From NCBI GenBank assembly GCA_945893365.1, contig CAMDED010000010.1:21416-85415 (forward strand): a DNA stretch of 64,000 nucleotides, written 5' to 3'. Shown here in pieces: positions 52,296-61,901 of this stretch. The notes below the pieces were generated by a model. That model was not told where the DNA came from, made no database searches, and saw only the letters and a program-made list of their open reading frames with translations. A program made the translations under genes and the position numbers. Numbering within the stretch: position 1 is the stretch's first letter; every line of letters starts with the position of its first letter. The DNA is from Candidatus Sulfopaludibacter sp. SbA3 (GTDB taxonomy: Bacteria > Acidobacteriota > Terriglobia > Bryobacterales > Bryobacteraceae).

Positions 52296-52782
52296 CTTGT
52301 TTTGATTCCGAGCCTGCTGCAAGTAATCGATTCCAAACCGGAATGAATCCCCTCCTCATGAAGCTTACTCTCTTCGGCCGGTTGAATCAATTCATTCGGG
52401 TTCTGCAGGGGGAAGGAGCTTTGTTCCCGGCGCCGGCGGGAGGATTTAACTTAGGGTTTTTCGACAGCGGCAACTGGTGGCGGCGCTCCGCATGATTCGT
52501 ATCGAACGGTTGGTCGTCCGTTGGACAAGCGGGGTCGAACGGTCGGCCAAGGGTCGCCGGACGATGGCACGGGCGCTCGTGGCCATAGCCGGAAAGTCCG
52601 GCTCTATATCCGATTGAGGATGTGACCGGGCCCGTTGAGCGCCTGGCCCTTCAGTTTCCCTCTGGTGCACTGTCGAAGGTGGACATTTTCCATTTGGCCA
52701 GGCAGTCGTGCGCAGTCGTGTTTTGGATTGCTTTGGATCGTGGCGAAAGTTGGGCTGCAGTGTTACGATTGACCTAGACTGG
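52296..52782. other. 487-bp intergenic region
   Basis: Between the divergent esterase and MerR genes. A 45-codon ORF (from about 52359, MKLTLFGRLNQFIRVLQ) occurs on the plus strand but has no recognisable feature. I see no RNA gene or clear promoter; the segment near 52735-52780 should hold the MerR promoter. Confidence 0.3.
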
Positions 52783-53190
52783 ATGCGGGCTGGCGCGCGA
52801 ATACAGGAACCGTCTGAAATCCCCGAGAAACTCTTCTTCCGAATCCGGGAGGTCAGCGAGTTGCTTGGCCTGGAGCAGCACGTTCTTCGTTATTGGGAAT
52901 CCGAGTTTCCCGCTCTCGCGCCCAAGAAGACCTCCGGCGGCCACCGCCTGTACCGGCGCAAGGACGTGGAGTTGTTCCTGAAGATAAAGGGGTTGCTCTA
53001 CGATCGGAAATTCACCATTGAAGGGGCGCGGAGGGCGCTTGCCGCGCGTGAACCGGAGCTCGTGCAGGGGGAATTGTTCCGCGCCGACCCGTTGCCCGAG
53101 ATTCGGAGGGAATTATCCGAAATTCTCGCGCTTCTGAGCGGAAACAAGCGCTTGCCAAGCAGTCCCCTATCCTCGGTGAAACCGATCTGA
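52783..53190 (+). CDS. MerR family transcriptional regulator
   Basis: A 135-aa DNA-binding protein: FFRIREVSELLGLEQHVLRY with WESEFPALAPKKTSGGHRLY and RRKDVELFLKIKGLL is the MerR winged helix-turn-helix. A short helical tail follows, with no metal-binding cysteines. The WESEFP form is common in regulators located near chromosome-partition or division genes of several phyla, function unclear. I start at ATG 52783. Confidence 0.88.
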   Translation: MRAGARIQEPSEIPEKLFFRIREVSELLGLEQHVLRYWESEFPALAPKKTSGGHRLYRRKDVELFLKIKGLLYDRKFTIEGARRALAAREPELVQGELFRADPLPEIRRELSEILALLSGNKRLPSSPLSSVKPI

Positions 53191-53321
53191 GTTGGCGTGG
53201 CCGCGGCGTTTGAACCGATTGTCGCTGACGACGCTCCCGCTGTCGGCCGCCTGCGCTTCTTCTCTTTGCCGCCTCGCGCCGTGTGCTCTGCACTTTCCCG
53301 AAAATCGACTATGGCGGGTTC

Positions 53322-54230
53322 TCAGGCCTTATCGCCTACGATGGCCGAGTAGACCCTGTCCAGGTCCTCGTCCGAATAGTATTCGATTTCGATTCGTCCA
53401 CCGCGTTTCGGCTTCGAAATAATTTTCACTTTGGTTCCAAGCGCCCGTTCCATCTCCTGGATGGCCGCCTTGACGTTTGGATCGATGCGTTCCTTTTCGG
53501 CGTCTTCGGGGTCGCGGGCCTGGGTCAACTTCTGCGTCCAACGCTCCACTTCGCGTACGGAAAGTCCCTGCGCCACGGTTTTTTCGGCGACTTTGCGTTG
53601 CATCTCCGCCGTGGGAAGAGAAAGAAGACAACGGGCGTGACTGGCGGAAAGCCGCCGCTCCGCCACCAACTGCTGAAGGTCATCCGGGAGTTGCAGAAGC
53701 CGGAGGAGATTCGTAATGGTTGTCCGGTCCTTTCCGGTGTGGCGGCCCATTGTTTCGATGTTCATCGCGAGCTGCGTCATCAGCTCGGCATAAGCCATTG
53801 CGGTTTCGATGGGATTTAGGTCCTCACGCTGGATGTTCTCGATCAGCGTAATCTCGAGAAGGCGGTTTTCCGGGATTTCCTGTACAATCGCGGGCACAAA
53901 GTCGAGTCCAGCCAGCTTGGAAGCTCGCCAGCGGCGTTCGCCGGCAACCAACTGGTAGCGGTCGCCAAACTGCCGAAGGACCAGCGGCTGTATAATGCCG
54001 TTCGCCCGAATGGATTGCGCAAGCTCTTCGAGCCTGTCGGGATGGAAGGTTCGCCGCGGTTGAACCGGGTTCGGATCAATCGAATCAATCGGAATGCTCG
54101 CGAAACCGTCCGTGACCGGGGAGGCAGGTGGGCGTGACGGCGCAGACGGTTCGACGGGAGTCCGCGCCGGCAGGAGGGATGAAATGCCCTTACCCAGCGC
54201 TCTGCGCGGATTTGCGGGCGGCTTGTTCAT
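53322..54230 (-). CDS. parB: Chromosome partitioning protein ParB
   Basis: A 302-aa CTPase/DNA clamp. [13 protein letters not shown] is the N-terminal ParA-stimulating motif; [16 protein letters not shown] and [10 protein letters not shown], then [17 protein letters not shown] (CTP-binding GERR), form the N-domain; [17 protein letters not shown] is the parS-recognition helix-turn-helix. The C-terminal dimer domain is [17 protein letters not shown]. Start ATG 54230 overlaps parA by 41 bases. It loads at the two parS sites 0.8 kb upstream of it. Confidence 0.95.
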   Translation of the reverse strand: MNKPPANPRRALGKGISSLLPARTPVEPSAPSRPPASPVTDGFASIPIDSIDPNPVQPRRTFHPDRLEELAQSIRANGIIQPLVLRQFGDRYQLVAGERRWRASKLAGLDFVPAIVQEIPENRLLEITLIENIQREDLNPIETAMAYAELMTQLAMNIETMGRHTGKDRTTITNLLRLLQLPDDLQQLVAERRLSASHARCLLSLPTAEMQRKVAEKTVAQGLSVREVERWTQKLTQARDPEDAEKERIDPNVKAAIQEMERALGTKVKIISKPKRGGRIEIEYYSDEDLDRVYSAIVGDKA

Positions 54231-54984
54231 TTCGTAAGAGCTCCTTGGCAAGTTTAATGTAACTCTCCGCGCCACGCGACCGAATGTCGTAGCTGAGGAT
54301 CGATTTTCCGTAGCTAGGGGCCTCAGCAAGCCGCACGCTCCTGGGAATTACCGTCTTGAACACCTCGTCGCCAAAGAATTCCTTGAGATCCAGGGCGACC
54401 TGGCGGGTCAGATTCGTGCGGTCGTCGTACATCGTGAGGAGAATTCCTTCCATCGCCAAGGGATGATGAAAGGAATCGCGAATTCGATCTATCGTGTCCA
54501 TAAGTGCCGAGACTCCCTCCAGGGCAAAGAACTCGCACTGGATCGGCACCAGAACGGAGGTAGCGGCCATGAGCGCATTGAGTGTCAACAAGTCAAGCGC
54601 GGGTGGGCAATCGATCAGGATGTAATCGTATCGGTCGAGGACCGATGCGACCTGCTTTCTTAGGGAAAGCTCCCGTTCCTTGACGTCGACGAGTTCGAGA
54701 TTCGCGCCGACTAGGTTCTTGTCCGCCGGAACGAGGTCAAGTCCGTCGAATTCGGTCCTGACGATGACTTCGGCAAGCGGGACGCCTTGGAGAAGGACGT
54801 CGTAGATGCTTCGGCCTTCTGGGGTCTTCGATACTCCGAGACCTGAAGTCGAGTTTCCTTGCGGATCGGAGTCTATCAACAGTACTTTCAGATCGTTGGC
54901 GGCGAGCGAGGCTGAAAGATTGATGGCAGTTGTGGTCTTCCCCACGCCGCCTTTTTGGTTCGTTATTGCAATGACCCGTGCCAA
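54190..54984 (-). CDS. parA: Chromosome partitioning ATPase ParA
   Basis: A 264-aa deviant Walker ATPase: [20 protein letters not shown] (signature Lys), [36 protein letters not shown]. It forms the ATP-dependent gradient that moves ParB-parS complexes apart. Length fits chromosomal Soj-type ParA without an extra DNA-binding domain. The first codons lie 23 bases from the nearer parS site, so ParB spreading could affect transcription. Confidence 0.96.
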   Translation of the reverse strand: MARVIAITNQKGGVGKTTTAINLSASLAANDLKVLLIDSDPQGNSTSGLGVSKTPEGRSIYDVLLQGVPLAEVIVRTEFDGLDLVPADKNLVGANLELVDVKERELSLRKQVASVLDRYDYILIDCPPALDLLTLNALMAATSVLVPIQCEFFALEGVSALMDTIDRIRDSFHHPLAMEGILLTMYDDRTNLTRQVALDLKEFFGDEVFKTVIPRSVRLAEAPSYGKSILSYDIRSRGAESYIKLAKELLRNEQAARKSAQSAG

Positions 54985-55006
54985 GTTCGTATCCTAGCAC
55001 GGATTC

Positions 55007-55041
55007 TGTTTCACGTGAAACATGGTGTTTCACGTGAAACA
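55007..55041. promoter_or_regulatory. Two perfect parS sites
   Basis: TGTTTCACGTGAAACA occurs at 55007-55022 and again at 55026-55041, three bases apart. Both match the 16-bp bacterial parS consensus exactly. They sit immediately upstream of parA. The remaining 317 bases to rsmG contain no gene I can support. Confidence 0.95.
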
Positions 55042-55358
55042 TAGAATTGTTCAACAGAAAGTCGCGCCCGCCCGAAACGCTCACACACAACGCATTCCGA
55101 CTGAGAAGCGGCGCCGCCGTCTTACTGGAAGAGGCGTGAGAACCTCAGCGGACACTGTCACACGCCCAAGTCTCACTGCTATTCAGCCGCCGATTGTGAC
55201 CGCATAGTACAGCACTTCCCTGGCTCCAACCGCAATCCTGGAGTCAATAAGGCTATGGATGACGGCTTCGCTGCCAATAAGGACAGCAGCGTGGTCTCGG
55301 TAAGAAAAGCTCGTCCGGCGCGCCAAGGAGGTTGTGAGAATCGAGCCCCCATCTTTCC

Positions 55359-56276
55359 CTAGCCTGGATCGCGGTTCCCGCGAACCATCCAAAGGTAGCG
55401 CTGCTTTCCCCATGGCAATTTGAAGCCTACCGGTCCCACCTCGAGCGAGGAACCAGTTGGCCTACTTGAAACGACGAACTTTGCGTTGCTCGGTTCGGCT
55501 CGCCGTATGGCCCCGAAAGCCGAAGAGGAAGGCCGTTCAGGTCCTGTTTCAGGACGACTACAGAACGGGAGGCCGGATGCCGCACCGGACCGAACAAAGC
55601 ATAATGGGTCCCCGCCACTCAACTTTGTATTCCGCCCGGAATACGATGTCGCCGAGGCCTCCGGACCCTCGATCCCCGACTGCGCTGCGTCAGCCGGAAC
55701 ACCGGACCCCGAGGCGGCAGTCGTACCGCAGGAAAGGGTCTCCCGTGAGTCGTCCGAGTTCAATCCGACATCATTGAAGGGTGAGCCTGTCGCCTCGCCC
55801 GACAGAAGAGCCACCGAAGTCACGAGGCGGCCCAGAATCCAGGAAATGTCCTTCCATCGGACGGCCCTGGCAATCCCCCACTCGTAGGAACCGCTCACAT
55901 CCTCGGCCCGCTCGGCCAAGACGCGCACGTTCCGCAAGTCTCGTGTCGCTTCCCTCAGGAAGACCGCCTTCCTCCGGTGGGATTCAATTAGCGTTAACTG
56001 GCAGTCGGGACGCAACACGGCCACGGGAATCCCCGGAAACCCGCCGCCGGATCCAATGTCGGCGATCGACAATTGCCCGGCCGGAAGATGAGCCGCGAGA
56101 AAAAGCGATTCGCAATAATGCCGCTCAATGGCTTCGCCCAGCTCCTCGATCCGGGTGAGATTAACTACCTGATTCCACTTTTTCAGCAGCTCATAGTGGG
56201 CAAACAGACGCCGTCCCTGCTCCGGGGAGAGCGCGCAGATTCCTTCCAGTTCGGAGATCAGTCCTTCAACAAACAC
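55359..56276 (-). CDS. rsmG: 16S rRNA G527 methyltransferase RsmG with a large insertion
   Basis: A 305-aa protein; RsmG is normally about 200-215 aa. Residues 1-160 are standard: [51 protein letters not shown] (SAM loop) and [16 protein letters not shown]. After [14 protein letters not shown] come about 115 Ser/Gly/Pro/Ala-rich residues ([20 protein letters not shown] to SSLEVGPVG), then the usual last strand [17 protein letters not shown]. It starts with GTG 56276 and overlaps mnmG by 11 bases. The insert keeps frame, so the enzyme may still work. Confidence 0.88.
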   Translation of the reverse strand: MFVEGLISELEGICALSPEQGRRLFAHYELLKKWNQVVNLTRIEELGEAIERHYCESLFLAAHLPAGQLSIADIGSGGGFPGIPVAVLRPDCQLTLIESHRRKAVFLREATRDLRNVRVLAERAEDVSGSYEWGIARAVRWKDISWILGRLVTSVALLSGEATGSPFNDVGLNSDDSRETLSCGTTAASGSGVPADAAQSGIEGPEASATSYSGRNTKLSGGDPLCFVRSGAASGLPFCSRPETGPERPSSSAFGAIRRAEPSNAKFVVSSRPTGSSLEVGPVGFKLPWGKQRYLWMVRGNRDPG

Positions 56277-58065
56277 GGGCGAGACTCAAATATACGTCCA
56301 GAATGACCACGGCCGCAGGCGTGACACCGGGTATTCTGGCGGCCTGCCCCAGGGTTGAGGGACGTACACGCTCCAGTTTCTCGCCAATTTCCCGCGAAAG
56401 CCCGGGTATCGCGTTGAACCGAAAACTCCCGGGAATGCTTCGCCCCTCCGCGCCCTTCATTTTTTCCAACTGCCGGATCTGCTGCGCAAGATAGCCCGCA
56501 AACTTGATCTCCGTCTCGACAGTCGCCAGGACGCCGCAGAGTGGATCCTCGCCCAGCAGATTCCGTATCCAGGGTTCGATCTCCGAGATCGAGACCTCAG
56601 GGCGCTTCAGACGCTGCCCGTGACTATGGCCCGCTAAAGCGCCATTCAAGCGTTCCTTTTGCAGCCTTTTTCGTTCAAAGCGCGCCCAACGACGATCATT
56701 CACCAGACCAATGCGCCGGCCGAGCGGCGTCAGCCGCTCGTCGGCATTGTCGATTCGCAGATGCAGCCGAAACTCCGCCCGGGAGGTAAACATTCGGTAA
56801 GGTTCGTCGGCGCCCTTTGTCACGAGATCGTCGATGAGGATTCCCGTGTAGCCTTCGGTACGCCCGATAACCACCGAATCGAGGCCCTTGCTCGCGCAGG
56901 CGGCGTTGATACCGGCGATCAGGCCCTGGCAGCCCGCTTCCTCATAGCCCGAGGTTCCGTTAATCTGCCCAGCCAGAAACAAGCCGCGAATCCGCTTCGT
57001 CTCGAGTGTGTGCTGCAACTCGCGGGGATCGATCGCGTCATATTCAATCGCATAGCCGGGGCGGATCATCTCCGCGTCCTCAAGACCGGGTATCGAGGCC
57101 ACCATGGCCACCTGGACGTCGATCGGCATGCTGGTCGACATGCCGTTCACGTAGACCTCGTTTGTGTCGAGCCCTTCCGGCTCGAGAAAGATCTGGTGCG
57201 TCAGCTTGTCCGGAAACTTGACGATTTTGTCTTCGATCGACGGGCAGTAGCGCGGTCCGACGCCTTCAATTTGCCCGCTATACAGGGGAGACCGCGACAC
57301 GCTATCCTGAAGAATGCGCCGCGTCTCGGCCGTTGTGTGCCCGAGATGACATTCGATCTGCGCGCGGTCGATACGGTCCGTTAAGAACGAAAAGGGAGTC
57401 GGGACGGCGTCCCCGGGCTGCGGCTGGAACTTCGACCAGTCGATGGTCCTACCGTCGAGCCGCGGAGGAGTTCCCGTCTTCAAGCGCGTCCAGGCGAGAC
57501 CGAGACTGCGAAATTCGTTCCCAAGGAGGTTGGACGGCGGCTCGCCGTTCCGCCCGCAACTATAGGTCTGAGAACCGACATGCGCGAGACCGTTCAAAAA
57601 CGTACCGGTCGTAACGATCACACTCCGCGCGGATAAACTTCGTCCATCCCGAAGGGCCACGCCATGCACGCGCCCCTCAGCGATCAGAAGTCCGGCAACC
57701 TCGGCCTGCTTGATTTGCAGGTTCGGCTCCGCCTCAAGGACTTCCTTCATTTTGGAGCGATAGAGCTTCTTGTCACACTGCGCGCGGGGCGACCAGACGG
57801 CGGGCCCCCGGCTGGTGTTCAGGAGCCGGAACTGGATGCCGACGGCGTCGGCGACTTCTCCCATTGCGCCGCCGAGCGCGTCGATTTCCCGCACCAAGTG
57901 CCCCTTCGCGATTCCCCCGATCGCCGGATTGCACGACATCTGCGCAATCAGGTCGAGGTTCATGGTGATCATCGCGGTCTTCAATCCCATGCGCGCGCAG
58001 GCACGGGCGGCCTCGCAGCCGGCATGCCCGGCACCCACAATGATCACGTCGTAGAGGTTGGGCAC
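56266..58065 (-). CDS. mnmG: tRNA uridine 5-carboxymethylaminomethyl modification enzyme MnmG
   Basis: A 599-aa FAD protein that with MnmE modifies U34 of some tRNAs. FAD site [19 protein letters not shown]; conserved [51 protein letters not shown] and [21 protein letters not shown]-terminal helical MnmE-binding domain ([13 protein letters not shown] onwards). Full length. GTG start at 58065, only 20 bases from the divergent purD ATG. gidA-gidB order next to parAB is typical of the origin region. Confidence 0.96.
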   Translation of the reverse strand: MPNLYDVIIVGAGHAGCEAARACARMGLKTAMITMNLDLIAQMSCNPAIGGIAKGHLVREIDALGGAMGEVADAVGIQFRLLNTSRGPAVWSPRAQCDKKLYRSKMKEVLEAEPNLQIKQAEVAGLLIAEGRVHGVALRDGRSLSARSVIVTTGTFLNGLAHVGSQTYSCGRNGEPPSNLLGNEFRSLGLAWTRLKTGTPPRLDGRTIDWSKFQPQPGDAVPTPFSFLTDRIDRAQIECHLGHTTAETRRILQDSVSRSPLYSGQIEGVGPRYCPSIEDKIVKFPDKLTHQIFLEPEGLDTNEVYVNGMSTSMPIDVQVAMVASIPGLEDAEMIRPGYAIEYDAIDPRELQHTLETKRIRGLFLAGQINGTSGYEEAGCQGLIAGINAACASKGLDSVVIGRTEGYTGILIDDLVTKGADEPYRMFTSRAEFRLHLRIDNADERLTPLGRRIGLVNDRRWARFERKRLQKERLNGALAGHSHGQRLKRPEVSISEIEPWIRNLLGEDPLCGVLATVETEIKFAGYLAQQIRQLEKMKGAEGRSIPGSFRFNAIPGLSREIGEKLERVRPSTLGQAARIPGVTPAAVVILDVYLSLARVC

Positions 58066-58085
58066 TGATATTATTGTAGCTTCGA
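58066..58085. promoter_or_regulatory. 20-bp divergent mnmG-purD intergenic region
   Basis: Only 20 bases separate the two start codons, containing ATATTATTGTAG; TATTAT (plus) and TACAAT (minus) are candidate -10 elements. Both -35 elements must lie inside the opposite coding region, and leaders must be very short. Confidence 0.5.
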
Positions 58086-59300
58086 ATGAAAATCCTCATC
58101 ATTGGCGGCGGAGGGCGGGAGCACGCCTTGGCCTGGAAATTATCGCAGAGTTCTCTTGTTTCTAAAGTATATGCTTCGCCCGGCAACGCGGGCATTGCCC
58201 AGGTGGCGGAGTGCGTTTCCTCACCGGACGCCGTGGAGGCGGACGTAACGGTTGTCGGCCCGGAAGCGCCGTTGGTCGAGGGGATCGTCGACCGGTTCCG
58301 GGCCGCGGGCAAGCCGATTGTGGGGCCAACCGCGGAAGCCGCGCAACTGGAAGGCAGCAAGGTTCATTCAAAGCGCTTCTTTAAGAGACTCGGAATCCCG
58401 ACAGCGGATTTCCTGGTCGCGGAAAACCGAGAGGAAGCCGAAGCGGCGCTCGACCGCTTCAAGTTTCCGGTGGTCCTGAAAGCGGACGGGTTAGCCGCAG
58501 GCAAGGGCGTCATCATCGCGCACGACCCCGCGGAAGCCCAAGGCGCGCTCGACACACTCCGCGGACGCCTGGTTGTCGAGGAGTTTCTCACAGGCGAAGA
58601 AGTGAGCTTCATTGTCCTGAGCGACGGTCGAAATGTGGTTCCGTTCGCGCCGGCCCAGGATCACAAAGCCGTCTTCGATGGGGATCTCGGGCCGAACACC
58701 GGTGGAATGGGGGCCTATAGCGATTCGCGCGTCCTCACCGCAGCCGAGACCGAGTATATCCTCGACACGGTGATTCGCCCGACGGTCGAGGCAACGCGCT
58801 TCACAGGCTTTCTCTACGCCGGGCTCATGATGACTGCCGAGGGACCGCGCGTCCTCGAATTCAACGTCCGCTTGGGCGATCCAGAAGCGCAGGCTCTGCT
58901 TTACCGCCTCGATTGCGACCTCGCCCAGGTACTGATGGCCGCCGCTCAGGGCGATCTCGCAGGGGCTCGACTTGCGTGGAAGTCCGGGCCTTCCGTCTCC
59001 GTCGTTGCGGCGTCGGGAGGGTATCCGGGCGCATACCCGACGGGGATTCCAATCCACGGGCTCGACGAAGCCGCGGAGACAGGAGCCACCGTATTCCACT
59101 CCGGCACGCGAATGGGCGCGAGCGGATTCGAGACGGCCGGGGGGCGCGTCGTGGGCGTCACGGCGGCAGGAGCAGATCTGCCATCGGCCATCTCCGCCGC
59201 CTACGCTGGAGTTACGAAGATCCATTTCGAAGGCATGCACTATAGAAACGATATTGGACAGAAGGGAATCAGGAGATACTATAAGGATGCGGGCACGTAG
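58086..59300 (+). CDS. purD: Phosphoribosylamine-glycine ligase
   Basis: A 404-aa ATP-grasp enzyme for the second step of purine synthesis. [20 protein letters not shown] starts the N-domain; [20 protein letters not shown] is the ATP-grasp core, with [20 protein letters not shown] and [13 protein letters not shown] completing substrate and metal sites. Slightly shorter than usual (about 420). Its last codons and TAG stop lie in the 5' end of the following tRNA-Arg gene, an overlap of ten bases. Confidence 0.95.
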   Translation: MKILIIGGGGREHALAWKLSQSSLVSKVYASPGNAGIAQVAECVSSPDAVEADVTVVGPEAPLVEGIVDRFRAAGKPIVGPTAEAAQLEGSKVHSKRFFKRLGIPTADFLVAENREEAEAALDRFKFPVVLKADGLAAGKGVIIAHDPAEAQGALDTLRGRLVVEEFLTGEEVSFIVLSDGRNVVPFAPAQDHKAVFDGDLGPNTGGMGAYSDSRVLTAAETEYILDTVIRPTVEATRFTGFLYAGLMMTAEGPRVLEFNVRLGDPEAQALLYRLDCDLAQVLMAAAQGDLAGARLAWKSGPSVSVVAASGGYPGAYPTGIPIHGLDEAAETGATVFHSGTRMGASGFETAGGRVVGVTAAGADLPSAISAAYAGVTKIHFEGMHYRNDIGQKGIRRYYKDAGT

Positions 59301-59367
59301 CTCAGATGGATAGAGCGGTCGCCTCCTAAGCGACAGGTCGGCAGTTCGAATCTGCCCGTGCCTACCA
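59291..59367 (+). tRNA. tRNA-Arg (CCT anticodon)
   Basis: A 77-nt tRNA: acceptor GGGCACG with CGTGCCT, D arm AGCTCAGATGGATAGAGC, anticodon arm GTCGC-CTCCTAA-GCGAC (anticodon CCT), T arm GGCAG-TTCGAAT-CTGCC, discriminator A and encoded CCA. The first acceptor pair is G-U. Its first ten bases include the purD stop codon. Confidence 0.95.
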
Positions 59368-59380
59368 CTTCGACCTCCCG

Positions 59381-60781
59381 ATGCTCCTCTCGAGCTCCAC
59401 TTATTTCGTATTCCTGTTAGCGCTGTTTTTTCTGTATTGGCCGCTTTCGAAGACGCGGGCGGCGGCGCTCGCCGTCCTGCTGCTCGGCAACTACTTCTTC
59501 TACGCGAAGTGGGATCTCTTCTATCTGTGCCTGATTCCGCTTGCGTCGAGCTGCGATTTCGCAATCGCTCTGGGCCTGGAGCGCGCGAAGAGTCAGCCGC
59601 TGCGGAGGACGCTCGTGGGCGCAAGCCTGCTGGTCAATCTGGGCATTCTCGCCTGTTTCAAGTACATGCCGTTCCTGCTTGAAAACTATGCGAGATACAC
59701 CGGGCATTCCGCGCCCGAGTGGAACTGGGTGTTTCCCCTCGGCATCTCCTTCTACGCGTTTCAATCGCTGACGTACACGATCGACGTTTACAGACGCGAT
59801 GCGAAGCCGACGTCGAGCTACCTCGCCTATCTGACGGCCGTTTCGTTTTTTCCGACGACGCTCGCGGGACCGATCACGCGCGTATCCACGCTCCTGCCGC
59901 AACTTGAAAAGAGAAACGTGATCACCGCCGCGGAGGGCGGCCGCGCACTTTTCCTCATCGGACTCGGCCTGATGAAGAAGCTGCTCATCGCGGACTACCT
60001 TGCGGACAATCTTGTGAATCGCGTCTTCGACCTGCCGAAACTCTATACGGCAACGGAAGTTTTGACCGGGGTCTACGGTTACGCGCTGCAACTCTACTTC
60101 GATTTTTCGGGCTACACGGACATCGCGATCGGATCGGCCCTCCTGCTGGGAATTAAGCTGCCGGTGAATTTCAAAATGCCGTACGCGGCGGAAAGCATCC
60201 CCGACTTTTGGAGGCGGTGGCACATCACGCTTTCGAACTGGCTACGGGATTACCTCTATTTCTCGCTGCCCGGGCTGCGCTCGAAGTGGAAACTTTTCAC
60301 GTACGGGAACCTTGTCATTACGATGCTGCTGGGTGGTCTGTGGCACGGCGCCAGCTGGAACTTCGTGGTCTGGGGATTGCTCCACGGCGTGGCTCTGGCG
60401 CTGACTCGCGCCTGGCAACAGTGGAAGACAAACCCGTTCGCGCCTTTCCTTACGAAACCCGTGCGTATATTTCTCACCCTGCATTTTGTGTGCTTCGCCT
60501 GGGTCTTCTTCCGCGCGCCGACGCTCGAAGCGGCGCTTGCGGTACTCGGCCGCATTACCTCGCTGACCGTTTCGTTCGACAACGTGTCCACGCCTCTGGC
60601 GATCGTGCTGGGGATAGCGGCCGTTGGGCACTATGTGCCGAGGAAGTGGTTCAATCGCGTGGAAGAGTTGTTCTCGGCGGCGCCGTTTTATGCGCAGGCG
60701 GCGGCGCTGGTCCTGCTGGTGATTGCGATCGAGTACACCGCCGCGACCGGAGCGGCTCCGTTTATTTATACGAAATTCTGA
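59381..60781 (+). CDS. MBOAT family membrane O-acyltransferase (AlgI-like)
   Basis: A 466-aa polytopic acyltransferase of the AlgI/PatA branch that passes acyl groups across the membrane for O-acylation of glycans. About ten helices; the conserved core is LQLYFDFSGYTDIAIGSALL, ESIPDFWRRWHITLSNWLRD and the catalytic His in LLGGLWHGASWNFVVWGLLH. Such proteins act with SGNH-type partners, which here are about 8-10 kb away. Starts 14 bases after the tRNA. The last 330 bases recur at 62384-62705. Confidence 0.92.
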   Translation: MLLSSSTYFVFLLALFFLYWPLSKTRAAALAVLLLGNYFFYAKWDLFYLCLIPLASSCDFAIALGLERAKSQPLRRTLVGASLLVNLGILACFKYMPFLLENYARYTGHSAPEWNWVFPLGISFYAFQSLTYTIDVYRRDAKPTSSYLAYLTAVSFFPTTLAGPITRVSTLLPQLEKRNVITAAEGGRALFLIGLGLMKKLLIADYLADNLVNRVFDLPKLYTATEVLTGVYGYALQLYFDFSGYTDIAIGSALLLGIKLPVNFKMPYAAESIPDFWRRWHITLSNWLRDYLYFSLPGLRSKWKLFTYGNLVITMLLGGLWHGASWNFVVWGLLHGVALALTRAWQQWKTNPFAPFLTKPVRIFLTLHFVCFAWVFFRAPTLEAALAVLGRITSLTVSFDNVSTPLAIVLGIAAVGHYVPRKWFNRVEELFSAAPFYAQAAALVLLVIAIEYTAATGAAPFIYTKF

Positions 60782-60841
60782 ATAACGACGCGGGCCGTAG
60801 CCTGTGCCTGACCACGGGACATCGCATCCGCGCTCCAATGC

Positions 60842-60866
60842 TACACTGGCTATATTACTGGATATA
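60842..60866 (+). promoter_or_regulatory. vapBC promoter with short palindrome
   Basis: TACACT (-10 candidate) is followed by TATATTACTGGATATA, a 5-bp inverted repeat with a 6-base centre, just upstream of a GGAGGA ribosome site. This is a plausible autoregulatory operator for the antitoxin. Confidence 0.45.
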
Positions 60867-60880
60867 CGGAGGAATTCGCC

Positions 60881-61183
60881 ATGAGCACCACGCCGCAAAA
60901 GCGGGCGCTGAACAACTATCGGAAGCGCCTCAACCAGCGAGGGATGGCCCGGTTCGAGGTTCTTGGGCGCGACGCCGATCGCGAATTGATCCGGTCGCTC
61001 GCAAAGCGCCTCGCCGCCGATGGCCCTGATTCGGCGCGGATTCGCGCCACTCTCCGCCTCACCATCTCGGGGGAACCGCCGAAGAAGGGCGGTATTCTGA
61101 ATGCATTACGCCGGTCGCCTCTGGTCGGCGCCGATCTGGATCTCAACCGCCCAGTGGCGCCGGGCCGCAGAGTTGACCTGTGA
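60881..61183 (+). CDS. Antitoxin of a VapBC-type pair
   Basis: A 100-aa basic protein beginning MSTTPQKRALNNYRKRLNQR. GMARFEVLGRDADRELIRSL looks like a short helical DNA-binding/toxin-binding unit; SARIRATLRL follows. The position directly before the PIN toxin, with GTGA overlap, makes the antitoxin role likely. It has a strong GGAGGA ribosome site. The C-terminus is basic and probably disordered. Confidence 0.78.
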   Translation: MSTTPQKRALNNYRKRLNQRGMARFEVLGRDADRELIRSLAKRLAADGPDSARIRATLRLTISGEPPKKGGILNALRRSPLVGADLDLNRPVAPGRRVDL

Positions 61184-61608
61184 AGCGCAGGCTCCTCGAC
61201 ACGAATATTCTCAGCAATGTCACGAAACCCGTGCCATCGGAAGCACTGGTCGCTTGGATGGCGGAACAAGCCGACGAGGATCTGTTTATTTCTTCGCTGA
61301 CGGTTGCTGAGATCCGGCGCGTGATTCTGGAGAAGCCCGCCGGAAGCAAGCGCCGGGAGTTGGAGCGCTGGTTTTCCGGCCCCGAGGGCCCGCAAGCGCT
61401 GTTCGCCGGCCGAGTGCTCTCGTTCGACGAGAAGGCCGGCCTGGTTTGGGCGCGGCTGATGGCCGACGGGACGGCGAAAGGCCGCCCACGGAGCCCCCTC
61501 GACATGATTATCGCCGCCATCGCCGAAGCGAATGATTGCGTGGTTGTCACCGAAAACGAAAGACATTTCGCCGGTCTGAAGATCGTCAATCCCTTGCGGG
61601 CGCACTGA
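61180..61608 (+). CDS. PIN-domain ribonuclease toxin, VapC/FitB type
   Basis: A 142-aa toxin. The first catalytic Asp is in RRLLDTNILSNVTKP, a Glu in ISSLTVAEIRRVILEKP, and the later acidic pair in SPLDMIIAAIAEANDCVVVT then ENERHF. This is the complete FitB-like VapC pattern and length, so it should be active and cleave RNA when freed from the antitoxin. GTG start overlaps the antitoxin stop. Confidence 0.9.
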   Translation: MKRRLLDTNILSNVTKPVPSEALVAWMAEQADEDLFISSLTVAEIRRVILEKPAGSKRRELERWFSGPEGPQALFAGRVLSFDEKAGLVWARLMADGTAKGRPRSPLDMIIAAIAEANDCVVVTENERHFAGLKIVNPLRAH

Positions 61609-61901
61609 AGAGTTCCTCGATAAAGGGCGGAAGCGCGTTTGTCAGGAGAAGTCCCGAATGCGTAGCAAATAAGAGTTGCGCCACGTATTGCAGTAGGCGT
61701 CTTGTGTCTCGGAAAGCAGGGCAACTCAATTCGCAAGGACCACGTACCTTGGGGCGCAAAGGTTTGAGGAACATCGTGCGCCTGCTACAGTGGCGAAAAG
61801 AAGAAACCCTCCCCCGATTAGCGGGCGCGCGAATCGAGGATGGCGCTGCTTTGGACAATGGAAGGGATAGCTATCTAAGGAACATGTGCAAGTTGTCGCG
61901 T
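61609..61901. other. Unassigned spacer after vapC
   Basis: About 290 bases with no gene I can support on either strand. It separates vapC from the NTPase debris. Confidence 0.3.

Noticed and set aside
52359..52496. 45-codon ORF upstream of the MerR gene
   Set aside because: No homology I recognise, no clear ribosome site, arginine-rich random-looking end.
55042..55358. Possible oriC next to parS
   Set aside because: I see no cluster of DnaA boxes (TTATCCACA) and no AT-rich unwinding region here, and dnaA is absent from the window.
55183..55413. A 76-codon minus-strand ORF overlapping the end of rsmG
   Set aside because: It runs in a different frame from the clear RsmG C-terminus and resembles no family; treated as a shadow plus spacer.
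55420..55887. A 155-codon plus-strand ORF antisense to rsmG
   Set aside because: It is antisense to the insert and to conserved RsmG codons; no ribosome site or known motif. Mentioned only as a property of the insert.
61586..61858. Minus-strand ORF with LLFATHSGLLLTNALP
   Set aside because: The THS-like block hinted at an ABC/OLD ATPase end, but the rest shows no support and it overlaps the vapC 3' end.
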